In this document: in pieces, positions 46,773-56,229 of the stretch
Position numbering within the stretch: position 1 is the stretch's first letter
Layout of the letters: every line of letters starts with the position of its first letter
Assembly (NCBI RefSeq): GCF_001026905.1
Contig: NZ_LAQL01000008.1
Span: 186,001-250,000, forward strand
DNA length: 64,000 nucleotides
Direction of reading: 5' to 3'
Origin: Kiloniella spongiae
GTDB taxonomy: Bacteria > Pseudomonadota > Alphaproteobacteria > Kiloniellales > Kiloniellaceae
The notes under the pieces: generated by a model
What the model was told of the DNA's origin: nothing
The model's database searches: none
The model's input: the letters and a program-made list of their open reading frames with translations, nothing else
Translations under genes and position numbers: made by a program

Positions 46773-47150
46773 TTAATCCTTGATACTATCAAGAAGAGTT
46801 TCGTCTAATTCTGAGAAGGTTTGAACCACCGCTGCATTTGCCTTGTAAGCAATGGATGCCAGCTTTTGATTAACCAATTCCTTCTCCACATTAACGCCTG
46901 TTGCAGAAAAAACTTCTGCAAAACCCGCACTCTGCCCAGGTTCGGACAAAGGAGCGTTGGGACCAAGCTGTTGTAAGCTTCCAGAAACCCCTGGCTCACG
47001 GCTCACGGCATCCAATCTACTTGGTGCAAAAGGAACACGCTCTGGCAGGCGTGAAGAATCAAGTGATCCCGCGTTGACAATATTGTTTGCTGACACAGAA
47101 AGACGCTGTGCCTGATATTGTAGCCCCGACAGAGGTATAGAATAGTCCAT
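46773..47150 (-). CDS. Small flagellar rod/hook-like protein
   Basis: 125 residues. The N-terminus (SGLQYQAQRLSVSANNIVNAG) has the flagellar rod N-terminal motif with its conserved ANNIxN, and the C-terminus (VNVEKELVNQKLASIAYKAN) has the FlgC/FlgE-type helix. The central domain of true rod or hook proteins is almost absent, so the protein is little more than the two axial helices. AAAGGAG lies 8 nt before the ATG. No other flagellar gene is adjacent. It may be an accessory axial component or regulator; function unknown. Confidence 0.78.
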   Translation of the reverse strand: MDYSIPLSGLQYQAQRLSVSANNIVNAGSLDSSRLPERVPFAPSRLDAVSREPGVSGSLQQLGPNAPLSEPGQSAGFAEVFSATGVNVEKELVNQKLASIAYKANAAVVQTFSELDETLLDSIKD

Positions 47151-47293
47151 ATATGAACTCCTTTCCCCAATAATACGCTATCTGAAATTTAATTACAATT
47201 TCGGGCATTTTAGATAAATCCTACCCAAATAACCCTTAAAGCACTAATTTTACAGCGTTTTCATTTCACAATTCATCTTTTTCAAAAATAAAT

Positions 47294-47318
47294 AATATAT
47301 ATCGACTTGATATATATT
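47294..47318. promoter_or_regulatory. PadR operator candidate
   Basis: AATATATATC-GACTT-GATATATATT, a perfect 10-bp inverted repeat with a 5-bp spacer, about 105 bp upstream of the padR-like start. Such sites upstream of a padR gene usually bind its product. Confidence 0.6.
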
Positions 47319-47421
47319 GAATTGAAGTATATCTGACCTACATAAATCTACGACTCATTTGAAGGATAAAAGATCGAGTCTTTTTGACCTTCAAAGAAAA
47401 AAACTCAGGTAATTATTCACT

Positions 47422-48009
47422 ATGGATGTCAGAACACTGTGCCTTGCGGTCTTATATCAAGGGGAAGCAAGTGGATATGAAATCAAAAAAGCTTTCAAGG
47501 AAGGTGCTTTTAGCCACTTTCAAGACGCTAGTTTTGGGTCTATCTACCCCGCCCTGGGAAGACTTTCTTCAGAAGGTCTCGTCGAATGTACCCAAATGGC
47601 ACAAGAGAAAAGACCTGACAAAAAGGTGTATAAGCTAACTCAAAATGGTGAAGACACACTTATCACAAGCCTTTTGGCGCCCCCGACACCAGACAGATTT
47701 ACATCCGATTTTTTCTTTATTCTTTATTTTGCAGAACTCTTGCCTTTGCTACAGGTCATAAAGCTACTGGATCAAAGAATTTCGTTTTACCAAGAAACCA
47801 TCAATCGCATGACACAGTGTGATCCTGCTTCATTGCCCACTGGACGTCGACTTTGCCACGGCTTGGGGCTAACAGTTTACCAAAACTCCCTGATCTATTT
47901 AGAAGAAAACAAAGAACGTTTTATTGCAGAACTTCGATCTCAACACGAAATACCGTCCTCTATAGATACAAATCTCAAGCAGATAGATACTAACAGGCAC
48001 ACATCATGA
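47422..48009 (+). CDS. PadR-family transcriptional regulator
   Basis: 195 residues. PadR winged helix at the N-terminus: LCLAVLYQGEASGYEIKKAF, then GSIYPALGRLSSEGLVE (the conserved YxxLxxLxxxGL region). A C-terminal helical Vir_act_alpha_C-type domain mediates dimerisation. It overlaps the adaptor gene by 4 bp, so it is the first gene of an efflux operon it probably represses. A drug or lipophilic compound would relieve this (inference). Confidence 0.92.
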   Translation: MDVRTLCLAVLYQGEASGYEIKKAFKEGAFSHFQDASFGSIYPALGRLSSEGLVECTQMAQEKRPDKKVYKLTQNGEDTLITSLLAPPTPDRFTSDFFFILYFAELLPLLQVIKLLDQRISFYQETINRMTQCDPASLPTGRRLCHGLGLTVYQNSLIYLEENKERFIAELRSQHEIPSSIDTNLKQIDTNRHTS

Positions 48010-49163
48010 AAGTTTCCTATTTACTCGCATTCGTACTCGCCATCGGAACTGCTGGCTGGGTTATGTCTGGACAACTATCAGACGATTCAGAAGCAGGTGA
48101 GGCCGGACAACCGGAAATAAAGAAGCCCCCCGTAAATCTTTCCCGAGAAGCCAAAATTCCGTCTGTGCGCGTTCAAACCCAAACCGCGGTTCCCTATACA
48201 CGCTACCTAACGGTACGTGGAAGAACGGAAGCACTACGTACTGTCGAAATCAGAAGCGAAGCCAGTGGCAAGATTATTGATTTGGCAATCAACAAAGGTG
48301 ACACAATTGAATCAGGTAAACTGATTGCCAAGCTTGACGTCAATGAGCGCTCTGCCAAGGTTGAAGAGTATAAAGCTCTGAAAGAGCAGCGTGCTATTGA
48401 ATACAAAGCGGCAAAACGCCTTTCTCAAAAAGGCTTTAAAGCCGAAACCAAACTTGCAGCGAGCAAAGCTGCTCTTGAATCAGCACAAGCAGAGTTAAGA
48501 CGTGCGCAGGTCGCCTTATCAAACACATTGATACCAGCTCCTTTTACAGGCGTTTTGAATAGCCGTGCTGTCGAGATTGGTGAATACGTCGATGTTGGCG
48601 ACAAGATTGGCACAATTGTTGATCTATCGACAATACTGATTGTTTCAGACGTCAGCGAAAGGCTCGTTCCCTTCATATCTGTCGGGCACAATGCCAAAGT
48701 ACGCCTGATTACAGGTCAAATCGTCGAAGGAAAGGTTAAATATATTGCCTCAATGGCAGATGCGATCACCCGGACCTTCCGTATTGAGGTAGCAGTCCCT
48801 AACCCGGATCTAAAAATTGCCGATGGCATCACAGCTGAAACGGTACTTACACTTAACGATATGCAAGCACATAAAGTATCCCCGGGCATTCTCACGATTA
48901 ATGCCAACGGCGCTATAGGTGTGAAAACCTTGGGTAAAGGCAACAAGATCGTTTTTAGGGAAGCCAGCATTCTTGAAAACACCACTGATGGTTTATGGCT
49001 TGGTGGACTTCAGAAAGAGGTAACATTTGTTGTTATCGGGCAAGAGCTTATCAAGGATGGTCAAAAAGTGAAAGCGATCGATTCTGACACTCTGAAAGAA
49101 TTGAATCCAAGCGTCCCCTCTGAACAGACACAAGAGACTGTAGCTGGAGCACCTCAGTCATGA
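48006..49163 (+). CDS. RND efflux periplasmic adaptor subunit
   Basis: 385 residues. N-terminal membrane anchor (YLLAFVLAIGTAGWVM) without a lipobox; lipoyl halves (VEIRSEASGKIIDLAINKGD and IPAPFTGVLNSRAVEIGEYV) flank an alpha-hairpin (about residues 105-165); a beta-barrel follows. It links the RND pump to an outer-membrane channel. ATG overlaps the padR stop by 4 bp, and the pump gene overlaps its own stop by 4 bp. No TolC-like gene is nearby, so the channel is encoded elsewhere. Confidence 0.93.
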   Translation: MKVSYLLAFVLAIGTAGWVMSGQLSDDSEAGEAGQPEIKKPPVNLSREAKIPSVRVQTQTAVPYTRYLTVRGRTEALRTVEIRSEASGKIIDLAINKGDTIESGKLIAKLDVNERSAKVEEYKALKEQRAIEYKAAKRLSQKGFKAETKLAASKAALESAQAELRRAQVALSNTLIPAPFTGVLNSRAVEIGEYVDVGDKIGTIVDLSTILIVSDVSERLVPFISVGHNAKVRLITGQIVEGKVKYIASMADAITRTFRIEVAVPNPDLKIADGITAETVLTLNDMQAHKVSPGILTINANGAIGVKTLGKGNKIVFREASILENTTDGLWLGGLQKEVTFVVIGQELIKDGQKVKAIDSDTLKELNPSVPSEQTQETVAGAPQS

Positions 49164-52100
49164 CAAATATCATTTCAGGTGCCCTAGGACGTTCGCGTAC
49201 TGTAATACTTGGGCTTATCCTTATTCTTATCGCCGGGGCTGTATCTTACGTCGCGATCCCCAAAGAAGATAATCCCGATATCACCATTCCTATCATCTAC
49301 GTCAGCATGCATCACGAAGGAATTTCCCCGGTTGATGCTGAACGCCTGCTGCTGAAACCAATGGAAAAAGAGCTTCGCAGCATTGAAGGTGTGAAAGAAA
49401 TGAGTTCCAGCTCATTTCTTGGCGGTGGCAACGTCGTTATGGAGTTCGAGGCTGGTTCTGATATCGACCTCGCGTTGACGGATGTCAGAGAAAAGGTTGA
49501 TATTGCCAAGGCGGAATTGCCTGATGATGCCGATGAACCAACAGTGCACGAGGTTAATCTCAGCCTGTTCCCTATTCTTGTCGTAAACCTGTCTGGTGAC
49601 ATCCCAGAAAGAGCTTTGCTTGCCATTGCCAAGAATCTACAGAACAAGCTGGAAGCTATTCCAAACGTGCTGGAGGCGAAATTGGTTGGTGACAGGGATG
49701 AGTTGATCGAGATTGTCGTCGATCCTCTGATCCTTGAAAGCTACAACCTTGATGCCAATGATATTATCACAGCAGTTGGTAAGTCGAACCTTGTGGTTGC
49801 AGCCGGATCACTGGACACAGGCCAAGGACGTTTTTCGATTCAGGTTCCTGGCTTATTCGAAGATACGACAGATATCTTAAACATGCCCGTTAAGGTCAAT
49901 GGCGATGCTGTTGTCCGCGTTAAAGACATCGGTATTCTGCGCAAAACATTCAAAGACACAACGGAATATGCTCGCGTCAATAACAAACCTGCTTTGACCA
50001 TGGAAATATCAAAGCGGACGGGAACAAACATTATTGAGACAATTGAGCAAGTACGCGCAGTCGTCAGCCAACAACAGGCTCTGTGGCCTAATGGGATTGA
50101 CGTGTCTTATAGCCAGGACCAATCAACTGGTATCCGCACCATGTTACAGGATTTACAAAACAACGTTCTGTCAGCCATCATTCTGGTGATGATTGTCGTT
50201 GTTGCGGCCTTGGGATTCAGGTCTTCCATCCTTGTAGGTATTGCAATACCGGGTTCTTTTTTAGCTTCCATTATGATCCTACATGCCGCAGGACTGACTG
50301 TGAACGTCGTTGTTCTCTTTAGCCTGATTCTGTCGGTCGGTATGCTCGTGGATGGTGCGATTGTTGTCACCGAATTTGCAGACCGAAAAATGAGCGAGGG
50401 CCTGCACAGAAGAGAAGCTTACAAACAAGCAAGTCTTCGTATGGCGTGGCCGATTATTGCCTCGACGGCAACTACACTCGCCGCCTTTGCCCCCCTCATC
50501 TTTTGGCCAGGAATTATGGGTGAATTTATGAAATTCATGCCCATTACCCTAATCGCAACACTCAGTGCTTCGTTGGTCATGGCTTTGATTGTGGTTCCGA
50601 CAATTGGAGGATTGATTGGTAAAGCCGGCGGTGCGGCAGATAAGAAGTCCATGGAAAACCTGGCCGCATCTGAATCTGGTAATTTAAATGTAGTTACAGG
50701 TTTTACAGGCCTTTATATCAAGCTGATGCATTTGGTTCTGAAAATTCCAGGTGTCATAGCAACCCTGACTTTTGCCTCTCTCATCGGTGTCATAATGCTC
50801 TACAGCAATTTTGGTAAAGGTGTCGAATTCTTCCCGGACATTGAACCCGACAATGCTGTTCTGCAAGTTCGTGCACAAGGCAATATGTCCATTGATGAGC
50901 GTGACCACCTTGTAGGCCAGGTAGAACAGATTGTTTTAGATCTTCAAAACGAAAAACATGAACTGCACAGTATTTATGTCAGCACTAATGCAGACAGTAC
51001 AACAAGCAGTAATCAACCGGAAGACGTGATTGGCAACATTCAGTTGGAATTTACAGATTGGTTCAATAGACGTCCTGCCGATGAAATACTTGCTGATATT
51101 CGTGCCAGAACAGCTGTCTTGGGTGGCATTTCGGTCGAACCCAGAAAAGAAGAAAAAGGCCCATCATCCGGTAAACCGATCCAAATAGAGATTGCATCCA
51201 TTGAACCCAGCCTCGTTTACCCTTGGGCAACCAAAGTCGCCAATCATTTAAGAGAAGCAAATGGGTTTGTCGACATAGAAGATGGCCTACCAGTGCCCGG
51301 CATTGAATGGCGCATTGATGTTGACCGTGCCCAAGCGGCAAAATTCGGCGCCGACATTGCCCTGATCGGTAGCTACATCAGAATGATCACCAACGGGATG
51401 AAGCTGGGGAGTTATCGCCCCGACGACAGTGATGAAGAAATTGATCTCGTCGTACGTCTGCCACGAAGCAATAGGAATATTGAACATCTTGATCAAATCA
51501 AAATTCAAACCAATGTTGGTCTGATTCCTATATCAAACTTCATTACACGAACAGCCGCCCCAAAAGTTGGGGTAATCAACCGCGTTGATGGCCAGCGTGT
51601 CGCAACAGTGAAATCCGACATTGCCCCGGGCATTCTAGCTGATGATAAAGTTAAGGAACTGACGGAATGGATGGCATCTCAAGAACTTGATTCGAGAGTA
51701 ACAATCCAGTTCAAAGGAGAAAACGAAGACCAGAAAGAATCTCAGGACTTTTTGGTAAAAGCTTTTGGCATCGCTCTCTTTATGATTGCGATTATTTTGG
51801 TTACTCAGTTCAACAGTTTCTACAGCGCCTTTCTTATCTTATCTGCTGTGATTATGTCGACAATCGGGGTCTTGATTGGTCTGCTTATCACAGATCAGCC
51901 ATTTGGCATTGTCATGTCCGGAATCGGAGTAATCGCACTGGCAGGTATTGTCGTTAACAACAATATCGTTCTGATTGACACCTTTGATTATGTTTCAACG
52001 AAATTCAAAAATCAGAAAGAAGCAATCATTCGTACAGGGGCACAGCGCCTAAGGCCAGTGATGCTGACAACAATCACAACTATCCTCGGTTTGATGCCAA

Positions 52101-52366
52101 TGGTTCTGGCAACAAACATTGATTTGATCAACAGAACCATTCAGGTTGGTGCACCCTCAACGCAATGGTGGACACAACTTGCTACCGCAATTGCATTTGG
52201 TCTTTGTTTTGCAACAATCCTCACCCTTGTGATTACCCCCTCCTTGTTGATGGTAAGGGTCAACAGCCGCAATCTTGTGAAGCGGATTAAAGCGAGGTTT
52301 AAAAAGGATGACAACTCATCTGAACCACCTGTATCAGACAACGAAAAAGCTATACCAGCCGAATAG
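49160..52366 (+). CDS. RND-family efflux permease
   Basis: 1068 residues, normal for the family, with 12 membrane helices and two large periplasmic loops. The N-terminus (SRTVILGLILILIAGAVSY) and GISPVDAERLLLKPMEKEL are typical. In helix 4, AcrB's paired Asp is VDG here (D398 kept, second Asp is G399), and in helix 10 the AcrB Lys is Asn (N933), so proton coupling differs from AcrB. Substrate unknown; the region before the first AcrB-type motif does not suggest heavy-metal pumps. Last gene of the padR operon. Confidence 0.93.
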   Translation: MTNIISGALGRSRTVILGLILILIAGAVSYVAIPKEDNPDITIPIIYVSMHHEGISPVDAERLLLKPMEKELRSIEGVKEMSSSSFLGGGNVVMEFEAGSDIDLALTDVREKVDIAKAELPDDADEPTVHEVNLSLFPILVVNLSGDIPERALLAIAKNLQNKLEAIPNVLEAKLVGDRDELIEIVVDPLILESYNLDANDIITAVGKSNLVVAAGSLDTGQGRFSIQVPGLFEDTTDILNMPVKVNGDAVVRVKDIGILRKTFKDTTEYARVNNKPALTMEISKRTGTNIIETIEQVRAVVSQQQALWPNGIDVSYSQDQSTGIRTMLQDLQNNVLSAIILVMIVVVAALGFRSSILVGIAIPGSFLASIMILHAAGLTVNVVVLFSLILSVGMLVDGAIVVTEFADRKMSEGLHRREAYKQASLRMAWPIIASTATTLAAFAPLIFWPGIMGEFMKFMPITLIATLSASLVMALIVVPTIGGLIGKAGGAADKKSMENLAASESGNLNVVTGFTGLYIKLMHLVLKIPGVIATLTFASLIGVIMLYSNFGKGVEFFPDIEPDNAVLQVRAQGNMSIDERDHLVGQVEQIVLDLQNEKHELHSIYVSTNADSTTSSNQPEDVIGNIQLEFTDWFNRRPADEILADIRARTAVLGGISVEPRKEEKGPSSGKPIQIEIASIEPSLVYPWATKVANHLREANGFVDIEDGLPVPGIEWRIDVDRAQAAKFGADIALIGSYIRMITNGMKLGSYRPDDSDEEIDLVVRLPRSNRNIEHLDQIKIQTNVGLIPISNFITRTAAPKVGVINRVDGQRVATVKSDIAPGILADDKVKELTEWMASQELDSRVTIQFKGENEDQKESQDFLVKAFGIALFMIAIILVTQFNSFYSAFLILSAVIMSTIGVLIGLLITDQPFGIVMSGIGVIALAGIVVNNNIVLIDTFDYVSTKFKNQKEAIIRTGAQRLRPVMLTTITTILGLMPMVLATNIDLINRTIQVGAPSTQWWTQLATAIAFGLCFATILTLVITPSLLMVRVNSRNLVKRIKARFKKDDNSSEPPVSDNEKAIPAE

Positions 52367-52392
52367 TACGCGGGTAGATAATCTTATGCCCT

Positions 52393-52430
52393 AAAACGAA
52401 GCCGGCACTTGTTTGCCGGCTTCGTTTTAT
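52393..52430. terminator. Bidirectional terminator (RND operon / CDP-alcohol gene)
   Basis: ACGAAGCCGGCA-CTTGTT-TGCCGGCTTCGT 12-bp perfect stem with A4 left and T4 right, lying between convergent genes. Confidence 0.85.
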
Positions 52431-52434
52431 GATT

Positions 52435-53043
52435 TCAATCTTCAAAAAGACTAAGTGCTGCGTGTATTCTGAATCCTGTCGTCAACCAACATAAGGTCCC
52501 AAAAACCCATGCCATTAAAGAAAACTTATCCGGCCAAAGACATAACGCCAGAAAAAGCAAAATGGTTTCTGTTCCTTCTGTCAAGCCACCAAGATAATAG
52601 ATGCTCTTTTTACCGCGGATGTCAGTGGATATGTTTTTTTTGGCGGCAACAATTGCAAACGACAGAAACGACGCACCGGTTCCCATAAAAGAGAAAATCA
52701 GAAATGCTGCCGCCAACCCATTTTCGTCAGGCACAGACAAGGCAAAACCAAAAACAACTGCTGAATAAAAAATAAAATCTAATGTGATATCAAGATATCC
52801 CCCGAGATCGGTGATACCCTGTTTTCTAGCAACAGCCCCATCCAGACCGTCACACAGTCTGTTAAATACAATTGCTGCTATGGCTAGATAGTATGACTGG
52901 GTGGCCAGCGCAGGAATGACCATTATCCCTCCGGTAAAACCAATCCAGGTTATTTGATTGGCACCAAGCCCTGAACCCGAAAGAACTTCCCCTATTTTAT
53001 CAAGCGGAGGATCAATTTTCGTTCTCACCCAAGCATCAAACAT
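52435..53043 (-). CDS. CDP-alcohol phosphatidyltransferase family protein
   Basis: 202 residues, six membrane helices. The catalytic signature D-G-x2-A-R-x8-G-x3-D-x3-D is complete: CDGLDGAVARKQGITDLGGYLDITLD (given here in parts: DGLDGAVAR, then GGYLDITLD). It transfers a phosphatidyl group from CDP-diacylglycerol to an alcohol; the acceptor is unknown. It follows pssA by 14 bp, in the same operon as psd. Confidence 0.88.
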   Translation of the reverse strand: MFDAWVRTKIDPPLDKIGEVLSGSGLGANQITWIGFTGGIMVIPALATQSYYLAIAAIVFNRLCDGLDGAVARKQGITDLGGYLDITLDFIFYSAVVFGFALSVPDENGLAAAFLIFSFMGTGASFLSFAIVAAKKNISTDIRGKKSIYYLGGLTEGTETILLFLALCLWPDKFSLMAWVFGTLCWLTTGFRIHAALSLFED

Positions 53044-53057
53044 AACACGCCTGAAAT

Positions 53058-53882
53058 TTATTCTTTTTCAGAAGACATCGCGCCGTTTGGCGTATTCGAA
53101 CCCTCTGGCTCTTTACTTTCCTGAGCCAACATCTTCTTACGCGTTGCCTGGTAAGAAAACTGGGCCAGAATGATAGATACCAAGTATCCAACACCCGCCA
53201 CGCTCAAGAAAACCCACGGTGTGCTATACAACAGCATAATGCAAACAGCAAAACCCAACAGTACAAGACCAACATAACGTCTAGGAATACGGATACGTTT
53301 GGACGAGTAGGTTGGAATTGTACTGACAAAAAGTGCGCCCACAGCCACCAGCATCACGCCATTCAAGACAGAAGAGCGCAGAATATCATCGCCCAACTCA
53401 AATGATAGAACAACCGGGATCAGGACGAGCCCAGCACCACAGGGTGCTGGAATACCAGTAAAAAATTTGGAAGCCCACGGTGGCGGATTTTCATCCAGTA
53501 AACTGGTATTAAATCGCGCCAAACGCATACCGCAACATACCGCAAAGAAGAGAGACACGGCCCAGGCAAGACCGCCTGTACCATCCATCGCCCAGAGATA
53601 AATAACCAATGAAGGAACAACGCCAAAATTTACAAAATCAGCGAGCGAATCAAGTTGCGCACCAAATTCACTTGTCCCTTTCATCAGGCGGGCAACTGGA
53701 CCGTCCAAGCCATCAAGAATCATCGCAACAACGATGCCGATAACAGCTAGCTTCCAGTTACTTTCAAGCGCCGCACGGATCGCAGATAACCCTGAGCACA
53801 GTGCCATCAAAGTAATAGCATTTGGTATCAGACGATTTACAGAAAATCCATGAAGTCGACGACGGCGCTTGAGACCTGGCAT
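53058..53882 (-). CDS. pssA: CDP-diacylglycerol-serine O-phosphatidyltransferase (PssA)
   Basis: 274 residues; makes phosphatidylserine from CDP-diacylglycerol and serine in the inner membrane. Signature DGLDGPVARLMKGTSEFGAQ then LDSLADF, the D-G-x2-A-R-x8-G-x3-D-x3-D motif of the class II membrane enzyme. N-terminal basic segment RRRRLHG. The stop of psd is directly followed by this ATG, so the two pathway genes are coupled. Confidence 0.95.
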   Translation of the reverse strand: MPGLKRRRRLHGFSVNRLIPNAITLMALCSGLSAIRAALESNWKLAVIGIVVAMILDGLDGPVARLMKGTSEFGAQLDSLADFVNFGVVPSLVIYLWAMDGTGGLAWAVSLFFAVCCGMRLARFNTSLLDENPPPWASKFFTGIPAPCGAGLVLIPVVLSFELGDDILRSSVLNGVMLVAVGALFVSTIPTYSSKRIRIPRRYVGLVLLGFAVCIMLLYSTPWVFLSVAGVGYLVSIILAQFSYQATRKKMLAQESKEPEGSNTPNGAMSSEKE

Positions 53883-54581
53883 TTAGCGTACCTCTGTTTC
53901 GCGTTGTGTTTCATCAGACAGAAGATCGGCAATTACTGTTTCACCACCAATCATTTGCTGTCCGACAGATACAAGAGGAGCAATCCCATCTGGAAGATAA
54001 ATATCGGTACGGCTACCGAAACGGATCAGGCCAAAGCGCTCACCTGTTTTGACTTCCTGATCCAGTGTCAGATTACAAATAATACGACGCGCGATTAAGC
54101 CTGCGATCTGTACAAATGCAATCTCTTTACCGTCGTTGGTTTCCATTTTGACGGACATGCGCTCATTAAGCTCGGAAGCTTTATCAAGAGCCGCATTCAA
54201 AAATGCACCGTGATGGTAGGCCAATTCAGTAATTTTACCTGCCGTAGGAACGCGGTTTACGTGAACATCAAAGACACTCAGGAAAACAGAAACCCGCATC
54301 ATAGGCTCAGTACCCATGTTCAATTCCGCAGGCGGAACAGCGGTTTCAACAGCGCTGACATGTCCATCAGCCGGACTGACGACAAGCCCTTCACGTACAG
54401 GGGTCTGTCTTTCCGGATCGCGGAAAAAATAAGTACAAAATGCCGCAATAATTAGCCCGACAATCGCCAGTGGCTTCCATATCAGAGCAAATGCAACACT
54501 CAGCGCAAGTGCGCCACCGACAAAAGGCCAACCCGCTTTATTAATAGGCACTAGAATGTGCTTCAGCACTGCCGTCTCCAT
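53883..54581 (-). CDS. psd: Phosphatidylserine decarboxylase
   Basis: 232 residues, the short type. It converts phosphatidylserine to phosphatidylethanolamine, using a pyruvoyl group formed by self-cleavage. The cleavage motif is FGSRTD (Gly-Ser) near residue 190. SPADGHVSAVE and FLSVFDVHVNRVP are family motifs. One membrane helix near the N-terminus. First gene of the psd-pssA operon; direct repeats lie upstream. Confidence 0.96.
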   Translation of the reverse strand: METAVLKHILVPINKAGWPFVGGALALSVAFALIWKPLAIVGLIIAAFCTYFFRDPERQTPVREGLVVSPADGHVSAVETAVPPAELNMGTEPMMRVSVFLSVFDVHVNRVPTAGKITELAYHHGAFLNAALDKASELNERMSVKMETNDGKEIAFVQIAGLIARRIICNLTLDQEVKTGERFGLIRFGSRTDIYLPDGIAPLVSVGQQMIGGETVIADLLSDETQRETEVR

Positions 54582-54594
54582 TCAATAATTTTAA

Positions 54595-54628
54595 CACTTA
54601 ATGACATAGCTTCACACTTAAATGACAT
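54595..54628. repeat. Tandem repeat upstream of psd
   Basis: CACTTAATGACAT at 54595-54607 and CACTTAAATGACAT at 54615-54628, about 20 bp apart (two helical turns), just upstream of the psd start. Candidate binding site for a regulator of phospholipid synthesis. Confidence 0.4.
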
Positions 54629-54723
54629 GAGCTATATATAACATGTGGGCTGTAATACTGTATTACGAAGGTCAATGTAAGGTATTTTCCACAAAACTCT
54701 CAATTTAACATCGCTACTGTTGC

Positions 54724-55917
54724 TTAGTTATCCTTGGGAAGCACAAAAATTTGCCCCGGATAGATCAAATCGGGATTTCTTATCTGGTCTTGGTTCCGAT
54801 CAAAGATCACAGCGTAACGCGCGCCTTCCCCATAGATAGCGCGGGAAATTCGCCACAAACTGTTTCCCGGTTGAACGGTTACAACCCGCTCATCTGGTCG
54901 GGATTCAACTTTGCCTGACCGGGAAAAAGGAATTTCAACGCGCGCAATCACTTTTCCTTCGTCATCAACCTGATCAACTCTTAGCTGGTGAAGACCTTCC
55001 TGTACATTTTTCTCGGCTTCGACAACCCAACGTCCGTCATCGTCAGTCACCCCTTGACCGACAAACTCATTATTCAGATAACCAACAACCTTTTGTCCCG
55101 GTTGCGATGTACCGCCGATAACTGTTTGTCCATCATCGTCATAATCCACGCTATCCAATGCAAGTTCACCGTCTTTGATTCCTTCATCTTCAACTTTTTC
55201 AGGCAGCTGGATGACCTTTGATGCGCCTCCCTTATCCTCGGGCACCAGAACGGCAAGAACAGATTTATCTCCGACAGGGACGTCAACAATAGCAACGTCG
55301 GAAGACTTGAGTTGAACGCCCTCTTCTTCTTTATTCACCTGCAAACCAAGCTCATGAGTACCCGGCGCCAGTGGCGTTTCCAATACATATACCCACTGCC
55401 CATTCTCGTCAGCCTGCACGCTACCTAGTAATGTCGTGCCATCAACGATGCGAACATCACTTCCAGCCGGCGCTCTGCCTGCGAGAACAGTATCGCCTGT
55501 TTTCTCTACTCTGATCACATCAAATGAAAGAGACGGATCAACAATCACGGCAGTCTTTTGTTCATCATCAGTGACCTGAGCTTCAGAAACATCAGATTGT
55601 TTCTCGACAATCGGTTCAGAAGGATTTTGATTTTCTTCCGAAGCAGCAGTAGAAGAACTAGCTCCACTATCTTGTTCCGGTTCACTTGAGGTTAGCTTTT
55701 CACTTGACGAAACTTCGTTTTCAGAAATTTCTTCACCAGATTTCATACTTTTACCATTAAGCTTCTTCACGATCTTTTTAGGTGCATTCGTCGAAGAGCT
55801 TGCGCTATCAGTGACAATAGTGGAACCAGGATCATCGTCCAAGACATACCAAACCGAAATGCTTGCCCCAATCAGGACCAACAGGGTTACAAATGAAACA
55901 ATGAAGGTACGGCTCAA
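54724..55917 (-). CDS. LysM-domain envelope protein
   Basis: 397 residues. N-terminal membrane anchor (FIVSFVTLLVLIGASISVWYV), then a long Ser/Glu/Lys-rich disordered region (about 40-135), two beta-rich Ig-like repeats (GSDVRIVDGTTLLGSVQADENGQWVYVLE, and GYLNNEFVGQGVTDDDGRWVVEAE as parts), and a C-terminal LysM domain (VQPGNSLWRISRAIYGEGAR; DLIYPGQIFVLP), which binds peptidoglycan. Common in alphaproteobacteria; precise role unknown. Confidence 0.92.
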   Translation of the reverse strand: MSRTFIVSFVTLLVLIGASISVWYVLDDDPGSTIVTDSASSSTNAPKKIVKKLNGKSMKSGEEISENEVSSSEKLTSSEPEQDSGASSSTAASEENQNPSEPIVEKQSDVSEAQVTDDEQKTAVIVDPSLSFDVIRVEKTGDTVLAGRAPAGSDVRIVDGTTLLGSVQADENGQWVYVLETPLAPGTHELGLQVNKEEEGVQLKSSDVAIVDVPVGDKSVLAVLVPEDKGGASKVIQLPEKVEDEGIKDGELALDSVDYDDDGQTVIGGTSQPGQKVVGYLNNEFVGQGVTDDDGRWVVEAEKNVQEGLHQLRVDQVDDEGKVIARVEIPFSRSGKVESRPDERVVTVQPGNSLWRISRAIYGEGARYAVIFDRNQDQIRNPDLIYPGQIFVLPKDN

Positions 55918-56229
55918 AAATGCCTCCTTAAGACTTTACAGTGACTGACAGGCTTCTACCGTCAAAACAGCTGGAAAATTTTTCCCGCAAACTAACATTC
56001 TTATGACTCTAGGTTAAATCCTTATGGGAAAAGAACAAGAGTTATGACAAATTTTAGGTGATAAAAAACTCAACAATAATCGGCTATGTCTCCGTTTTTC
56101 TCTGATTATTGCCATTATATAAAGGAAAGATATAATAAGACCGTCGGCACGTTGGATAGAGATTTAGTCTCGCTATCTACGTGCCGTTTTGCAACTCTGC
56201 ACAAAAAAAATAATAAAAGGAATTCAACA
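55918..56229. other. Divergent intergenic region (LysM / LOG)
   Basis: 312 bp, AT-rich. It holds the promoters of both genes. CAATAATC (56074-56081) and GATTATTG (56104-56111) form an inverted pair separated by 22 bp that could be a binding site or hairpin. No gene is convincing; the frame running into the LOG gene from 56086 has no family support. Confidence 0.5.

Noticed and set aside
56086-56229. N-terminal extension of the LOG protein by 48 codons
   Set aside because: The ATG at 56230 has a good AAGGAATT site and matches the family start; the extension has no family-like sequence.
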